5,953 nucleotides of DNA from CAMBDR01 sp046597185 (GTDB lineage: Bacteria; Pseudomonadota; Gammaproteobacteria; Burkholderiales; Burkholderiaceae_D). Under the pieces are notes generated by a model. It worked only from the letters and a program-made list of their open reading frames with translations, had not been told where the DNA came from and ran no database searches. The position numbers and the translations under genes are program-made. The stretch is from the NCBI GenBank assembly GCA_046597185.1, contig JBKJLF010000103.1:1-5953 (forward strand). The letters are read 5' to 3'. Shown here one piece after another: positions 5,884 to 5,953 of this stretch; within the stretch, counting starts at the first letter, position 1; each line of letters opens with the position of its first letter.

Positions 5884-5953
5884 ATGCTAAAACAACAGTT
5901 CCTTCCTGGTTTTCCAGATGGTGCAGTGAGAATAGGTGACATGCTAAGCATCC
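5884..5953 (+). CDS. start of an unidentified gene, cut by the window end
   Basis: Twenty-three complete codons are visible after the strong ribosome binding site. The peptide opens M-L-K-Q-Q-F-L-P-G-F-P-D-G-A and continues V-R-I-G-D-M-L-S-I. The F-P-x-G-A-x-x-I-x-x-x-L-S pattern reminds me of the opening of a group of transposase-like proteins, but this is a weak memory over a short stretch. If correct, the inverted repeat at 5815-5838 and the hairpins to the left may mark an insertion-element border. The coding call is good; the identity is open. Confidence 0.6.
   Translation, partial: MLKQQFLPGFPDGAVRIGDMLSI

Noticed and set aside
1..5953. CRISPR array, tRNA or rRNA genes
   Set aside because: No regularly spaced direct repeats and no cloverleaf or rRNA-like sequence were seen on either strand.

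Overview
The window (about 50% GC, gene-dense, both strands used) looks like a piece of an accessory or defence-type region of a proteobacterial chromosome. A gammaproteobacterium, perhaps a sulfur oxidiser, is my impression from the protein flavour only, and I cannot fix a taxon. Almost every recognisable gene belongs to a family common in toxin-antitoxin or anti-phage neighbourhoods. Most are damaged by truncation, internal deletion, one-base frameshift, nonsense codon or fusion.

Left part (1-1604). On the minus strand is the N-terminal stub of a SIR2-like protein (41-358), whose family-like sequence stops near 118, beside a small inverted repeat. Divergent from it, 540-1604 (+) is an intact YhcG/DUF1016-type PD-(D/E)XK nuclease, the one clearly complete known gene. 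Its coding sequence contains a perfect inverted repeat with two 16-bp arms and a one-base centre (836-868).

Middle part (1693-3485, +). This is a decayed chimera. It begins as an AAA-ATPase-like/DUF1703 (PD-(D/E)XK) gene whose Walker-A-type motif is readable once a frameshift is corrected. A small deletion near 2124-2127 seems to have removed the Walker B segment, and another frameshift lies near 2231. At about 3045-3056, just before the expected nuclease E-x-K, the sequence switches without a stop to the C-terminal kinase part of HipA. HipA similarity continues past an in-frame TAG (3408-3410) to about 3485.

Right part (3519-5588, -). This is a compact operon-like cluster read from right to left: a HipA-like kinase with one in-frame TGA (5588-4830), a DUF3037-like partner starting in an ATGA overlap with the kinase stop and carrying one frameshift (4833-3992), a possible 30-residue CxxC peptide overlapping the partner's end (4005-3913), and a small membrane protein (3905-3519). 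The close packing suggests co-expression and possibly a kinase-centred system with a membrane component. That functional reading is inference.

Far right (5589-5953). An intergenic region of about 295 bases holds a long bulged hairpin with an A7 loop (5674-5710), a strong terminator-type hairpin (5731-5759) and another short inverted repeat. It ends in a strong ribosome binding site and the first 23 codons of a plus-strand gene that runs off the window. All three apparent one-base losses can be read as shortening of a short base run, so sequencing error should be excluded before every lesion is called real. The truncation, the Walker B loss and the HipA fusion cannot be explained that way.
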